Source of the DNA: Epiperipatus broadwayi
Taxonomy: Eukaryota > Onychophora > Udeonychophora > Euonychophora > Peripatidae
Direction: 5' to 3'
Assembly (NCBI GenBank): GCA_028023455.1
Contig: JAQFVV010006352.1
Span: 1,384,204 to 1,448,203 of the forward strand
DNA: 64,000 nucleotides
The position numbers were made by a program, and so were the translations under genes. Numbering within the stretch: the first letter of the stretch is position 1; every line of letters starts with the position of its first letter. The notes under the pieces are model-generated. The model ran no database searches and was not told the DNA's origin. It was given only the letters and a program-made list of their open reading frames with translations. This document shows, one piece after another, positions 58,851-64,000 of the stretch.

Positions 58851-61800
58851 TCTGAAATAGTTTTATTATAAACACACCTCTTAAAAATTCAAGGAATACT
58901 ATATAAAATAATGAGAGCCATTTTTAAAAATGGGACCATTTTGGAACATGTAAGAACATTTGGAAAAACACAAGAATTAAAGTGATAAATAGCAAATGAA
59001 AGCAAGAGGTGCTGCAATAAATTTAGCTAGGCCTTTAGAAATAAACATTATAATTTTCTAAACTAGAATAAATTTTAAATTGCTTGACAACCACAATAGC
59101 ATTTTCTCTAGAGCTATGATCAATCATGCAGTGAGCAAAAGGATAATTGCAGAAATGTTATTTTTTGAAGATATTACATGATGTGATGAAAATAAGTTAG
59201 CAAAGGGTTTGGAAAAGTGATCTGCATTTAATGTGAAACTATGAAGAATATCTTAAACTCTTTTTACTCAAACCAGAGTTATTAATACAATCCCAAAAAT
59301 TTTTAGTATTAGAAGAATGTTAAATTCAATTTTTGTAAAATAATTTTGTAAATCTCTTTTGTAAATATATTTAACCAATGTTCGGAAATTAATAAAATTA
59401 TTATAAAACAAGATATTCTGTATTTTAAAATAGAGTCAGCAATGGTAAGATTCCTTTTTAATAATCTTAATGAAGATATATGAAAACCAAAAAGGAAAGC
59501 CCTTCTGAAAAGATAATAAAACTATTAAGAATGTAAAAAAAATAATTTAAGCATACACATCAGTACAGGAATATAACAATTTCCAATTAGCTTTAAAAAT
59601 CTTTCTACAAAAATCAACATAATTGCCTTTCTGGTAATTTTTTTTTAAATATTAGAATAATTTAACTTTAGAGTGATGTGGCTTATATATAAAATTCCTA
59701 TTTTTTCCTGTTGTCTTATTGAAGAATGTTTGTCTGATGTCATAACAAATTCATAACAAGAAGTATTTTTCAATGAAAAAATTGTTCTGCCATTAAACTA
59801 TAATAAGTCTTTCAAATAGAATAGGTAATAGAGAGTGAGCTAGCTTGTCTACTATATAATTCATGGTAAAATTTGCTAGCCATCTGCAAAAGCAGCTACA
59901 AATGTCCAATTGTAATTCGGCATTAAGGCCATGCTTTTATTCTCTGTCAATTCTCTAATAATTATATAGTTGGCAGCATGCTCCTTAATTTTAATTTGAA
60001 ATTATTTAATTAATGGGGACAATAATATTTAGTTTTTACATGCATATATTTACATAATAATAATGGGTCTGCAATTAAATATTTTGCTTTTCTTTTCACA
60101 TAATTGTAAAATAATTTTCTCTAAACAATTGTCAAAATTATTTTAATCATAATATGCATATCTTAATATGTATTACAAATTGTACATGTTGGTAGAAGAG
60201 GAAGAAAATTATAAAATCAAAGAAATAATTTATTTTGTTCTTTATTTTCAGTAAATTTATTTGATTACCACTTGCTTTTAATTTTTTTTTTTTAAAAAAT
60301 GTACTATGAAAAAATAATTTTTTGGTCAATTTTTTAATGGATATTAATTTTAACCTTAAAAGAGAGATAAAGTTTTATTTTTAATAGTGTTTTAAAAATG
60401 AAAAAAATAAGATTTTAAAACTTTTAGTAAATTTTATTTTAATTAGTTGGAGTTATTTACTTTTCTCTTTATCTCTCTTCATTGCAAAAAATCAAATCAG
60501 TGTAATAAATTGATTATCTTGTTTTTCTTTTTGCAAGAAAATTTTAATTAGAAAGTAAATGTTAAAAATTTTATTAGGTTAAATTAAGTTCTTGACTTGT
60601 TTTCCAATGTCAAAGTTTAAGGAGTAAAATATCTGAACAATTGTGTTTGTTAAAATTCATCTAAATGATTGTTATACAATTTGTAATATTGGAGACAGAT
60701 TGTGATTGACTTGTAGGCAGGATTGTCCTTAAAAAAATAATAAGGGTATAAATAAATCAGAAGGTCAAAGTGTCTGGTAAGAAGAAATTATTCCTAATTT
60801 ACCTGTTGAAGAGAACAATCAAGTCTTAATCCAGATGCTAAAGAAAAAAATCAGAAGTCTTAACTAAAATGTTGCATAATGCAGCAGAAGTTTTAAGCAA
60901 ACTTTTAGCATACTATGAGTTTAGTCATAAAAATGGTTTTTACAATAAAAACCATGTTTTAAATTCAGCTAAAAGCAAGACATCATCTTCCTTCATGTAA
61001 CCTGTCTTTACTGGAACAAAATGTAGAGAAGTTATCACCTAAAGTAGTCTAAAACCCTCACTTCAACCAAGAGCATGAGTCTCTGTATGTGTTAGTGTCA
61101 TTTGGAAATTTTAATGGAAAGAAATGGATAAAACGATATTTTTAACCTGGAAATACTGCATACCAAGAAAAAGGCAAATTAATCATATTCATGTCTAGAA
61201 GCCTTCCAATAAAAAAAATTTAACTGGTAATTATAATTGGAAAGGATTCCACAGAAGAATCAACCCATGGTTAAAGGGTGTTTTTTCTTATATGAAACTA
61301 ATAATTTTTTGTTGTTGTAAGAATTGATAATTTTAAATATTTTTATTAATATTTTCAAATATTGTGAAACATTTTTCTTTTCCATTCAATTTTCTCTTAA
61401 AACTATGAAATAGGTTTTTGGAAAATTCAATTTTTTTTTCATTTAATTTTTGGAACATGTTTTTTTTTCTTTTCATTCATTACTCTCTCTTAAACTTAAT
61501 AAAAGATTAGATTGTGGTTTTTGATTTTTTGAAAATGTTCTTTTTCTAATTTTTGATTATTTTAAAGAAATAACTTAATGAATTAAAAATTAATTAAATT
61601 AATAGAAATCAACTGGTTAATATAATTTTATAAAACTATATTTTGTGATAAAACAAATGTTTAAAATTTCATACTATCATGTCAATTTCTTTTATTTATT
61701 GTTAATCAGTTAGTTATTAAATAATTGTTTTTAATCTTTATTCCTTCCAACTTCTGTTACATTAATTGGAAGTGTATGTGACTTTATTTCAAATGGCTTA

Positions 61801-62535
61801 GTTTTTTGGGATTTTTTAATTATTTCAATAAAATTATTTATTTATAATAGGTAAACCTATGAATTATTTAAAATGTTTTAGAATAAGCTGTTTTATTTAT
61901 TTATATTTTGCTCATAGTAATAGTCTACAGAATTCTTGCTTTTTGAGCTAGATTAGAGCATAACAATTAATTACATGGATTAGCAGTTTTGGTTGATGTT
62001 TAGACCCAGATAACCTAAATAGCACAAAGGTATATCCCTCAAAGTCCAGGCACTACTTTTTATTTATTATTAATTAGAAATTAAGTTTAATGCTGGCCAG
62101 TACATAATGATAGTATATTGCCAGGGCATTGATGATATCAGTATGTTTCAGTATCACAGCATTATTTGTTTTATATTGTTAGATTAGCATCTGAGTCTGT
62201 GTATCTAAATTTTTGTATTGTTGCCTTAAGTTTGACAGTGGTTAAATAATTAGTCTGGTCTCTAGTAGACCTATTTTAAATCCAGTTTCAAGGTTAACTG
62301 CTGGTTTTTTTTATTGTTGATTATTCATAATGATGAATGATTATTATTCTTGTAATTAGTTCTTTGCTTATCTCTCATGCTCATTATATTCACAATCATT
62401 TCTTTTATATTTAGTTTTATATTTTATTTGGAAATAGCTACCTAATTGTGAACCTTGTAACCTAGATTCTCACTTATTAACCCCTATATTATGTACTATT
62501 ACAATACACAATCCAATAAGATGAAGTTTTTGTTT
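58851..62535. other. AT-rich DNA without recognisable genes
   Basis: It may include further worn parts of LINE family B upstream of its RT (58.9-59.9 kb, coding-like texture, no firm motif). The rest is T- and A-run rich with no structure that I can support. Confidence 0.45.
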
Positions 62536-62541
62536 TTGAAA

Positions 62542-62784
62542 CTAATTCAAATTAAAGATTCCATCATCATACCCATACCATATCTTAATACTTGCCTGAT
62601 TATGCTGTCTAAAAACAATTTTGAAAACTGTCATAAAAATTGAAAACAATGTTGGAACATGTACATATCCTTGTTTAACAAAAGTTTTCATTTCAAATTC
62701 CTCAGACTTTCCAATTATAATAATAACAATTCCTCTCATTCCATCATGTAGAAGCACCTTTACCAAAGACATTGCTATATTCAA
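62542..62784 (-). pseudogene. LINE reverse transcriptase fragment (family C)
   Basis: The minus-strand frame reads LLHDGMRGIV, then FEMKTFVKQGYVHVPTLFSI, matching the 'LHDGM...V..GVKQGCVLAPTLFSI' segment common to a group of animal LINEs, followed by text like IKIWYGYDDGIFNL (compare IKYRTDGKLFNL). It is short, with no flanking motif, and clearly decayed. Confidence 0.75.
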
Positions 62785-62799
62785 GGCTCAACAATGAAA

Positions 62800-64000
62800 A
62801 TGTATAACATTGTATTTATTATTTTCAGTACTTGTAAGTTTTCAAGTAAACCAAGATGGCAGACCATATTTTTAATAAATGTACAGTTTCAAATGCCTAC
62901 AATCTACTAAAGATGGGTTAATTGTTAAATTAAAACAAAATTGATAAATCCATTATTTAATTTAAAAAGAAGAATAAATTCTGATAAATTTCATGAAGAA
63001 ACTTTTTTTATTTATATTATAATGTGGGAAGCGATCAGCTGCTTTTAACATTTGCTTTTAAAATTGTTGTACTTTGATTCAATTCAGTGTTTTTTTTTTG
63101 TCAGCAATTTTTTAAAAATTGTCATAATGATAAAAATTTGGGACCTTTCTGTCACAGAATGTGATGTATTTCCAAAGCTATGGGATTCTGCCTTTCTGGG
63201 AAATATGTGATAATGGTTTTGATATGATTGCATGCTTCCACCATGATTAAAGAATAAATATTGTATTTATATAATTTTTTGCAGTTAATCCAAAAAGAAA
63301 AAAGAAAATAAATTGCAAATGTTGTAATTGATTTTTTTACGATTTCTTTTTTAAAATAACAGTAATAAAAAATAAAATATAAATATTAAATACAACATTT
63401 CCTAGCAGGCATTTTTTTGTAAAAAAATTTGGGAGGCCCTAAAACTGAAGACTTATCAGAAATATGGACTGCCATCTTTGGTGACTTGAAAATTCACAAA
63501 TAACATATTTTCAATGTATTCTCCAATTATACAATATAAGTTTTGCTTTTAATTTATTACATTTCAATGGTAGAGTTGTCACAATTGTTTACAAATCCCT
63601 AATACTTTTTAAGAATTCTTTTATTAAAGATATATATTTTTCAAAGATTTTTTTATATTCACAGATTTAATAAATAATGGTCATTGTTGTAAGTAACTTT
63701 ATTTTATATATATATACAAGAACTACAAAAAATCAGTAATTTCAAAATACTGAACCCACTGTTTTTTACTATTATATATATGTATGTAAAATAAATAAAA
63801 TATCCGTTAATTAAAAACAATATTGTAATTATACTTATATATATATATTACATGATATTAACAAGTTCTACACTATAAATCTTCAATTTGTTATCATGGC
63901 AACCTCTGTAAGTAAAATATGGATTCCACCTTTCACTCTGCTCTAAGAAATTGACATTTAGACAGTAATAGCTTGAGATTTTTATATTTTTAAAAATTTA
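62800..64000. other. AT-rich DNA without recognisable genes
   Basis: Only short (TA)n runs (63695-63716, 63833-63849) and homopolymers are seen. Confidence 0.5.

Overview
This window is nuclear DNA from an animal, almost certainly an invertebrate. It is strongly AT-rich, full of (AT)n microsatellites, and carries non-LTR retrotransposons of the EN-RT type, a Penelope-like element, a GTF2IRD2-type hAT transposase relic, tRNA-derived short elements and many fold-back elements. I cannot name the phylum from sequence alone; molluscs and chelicerates are both compatible. I found no convincing host protein-coding gene, rRNA or complete tRNA. The window reads as intergenic or intronic DNA built up by successive transposon insertions.

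Layout. 1-3.6 kb: plain AT-rich DNA. 3.6-12.2 kb: an LTR-retrotransposon neighbourhood. An old solo LTR (3723-5857) carries a nested SINE with a 19-bp target duplication. A 62-bp (AT)n tract separates it from a younger element (5921-12182) with 1.9-2.2 kb LTRs whose only coding content is a damaged gag gene. 14.3-16.0 kb: a degraded LINE reverse transcriptase. 16.7-21.0 kb: the most interesting locus. A degraded Penelope-like reverse transcriptase on the minus strand is preceded, on the same strand, by a tandem array of about six 425-bp units plus one inverted unit. Every unit carries a type I hammerhead self-cleaving ribozyme or a damaged version of one. 23.4-25.6 kb: hAT transposase relic. 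29.7-30.7 kb: a second, older cluster of hammerhead-bearing repeats with a long inverted repeat. 31.25-31.73 kb: a 5'-truncated RTE-like LINE with a perfect 12-bp target duplication. 33.3-34.5 kb: two patches of higher GC, unidentified. 37.1-38.7 kb: a TA-flanked inverted-repeat element with a nested short element and a minisatellite, followed by a near-perfect 290-bp palindrome. 48.0-48.4 kb: another inverted-repeat element. 50.2-52.1 kb: an old RTE copy split by a fold-back insertion. 52.4-57.4 kb: an older LINE that appears to be split by a near full-length RTE-like element (EN plus RT) broken by one frameshift. 58.3-58.8 and 62.5-62.8 kb: fragments of two further LINE families.

How the parts relate. 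The ribozyme array and the Penelope-like RT lie on the same strand in the expected order, repeats upstream of the ORF. This fits the known habit of Penelope-like elements carrying hammerheads in their LTR-like repeats. It also fits retrozymes, which are non-autonomous hammerhead repeats that make small circular RNAs. Three copies of the RTE family of different age and completeness give a local history of one lineage. Coordinates of degraded elements are approximate, and all identities are from reading by eye without database searches.
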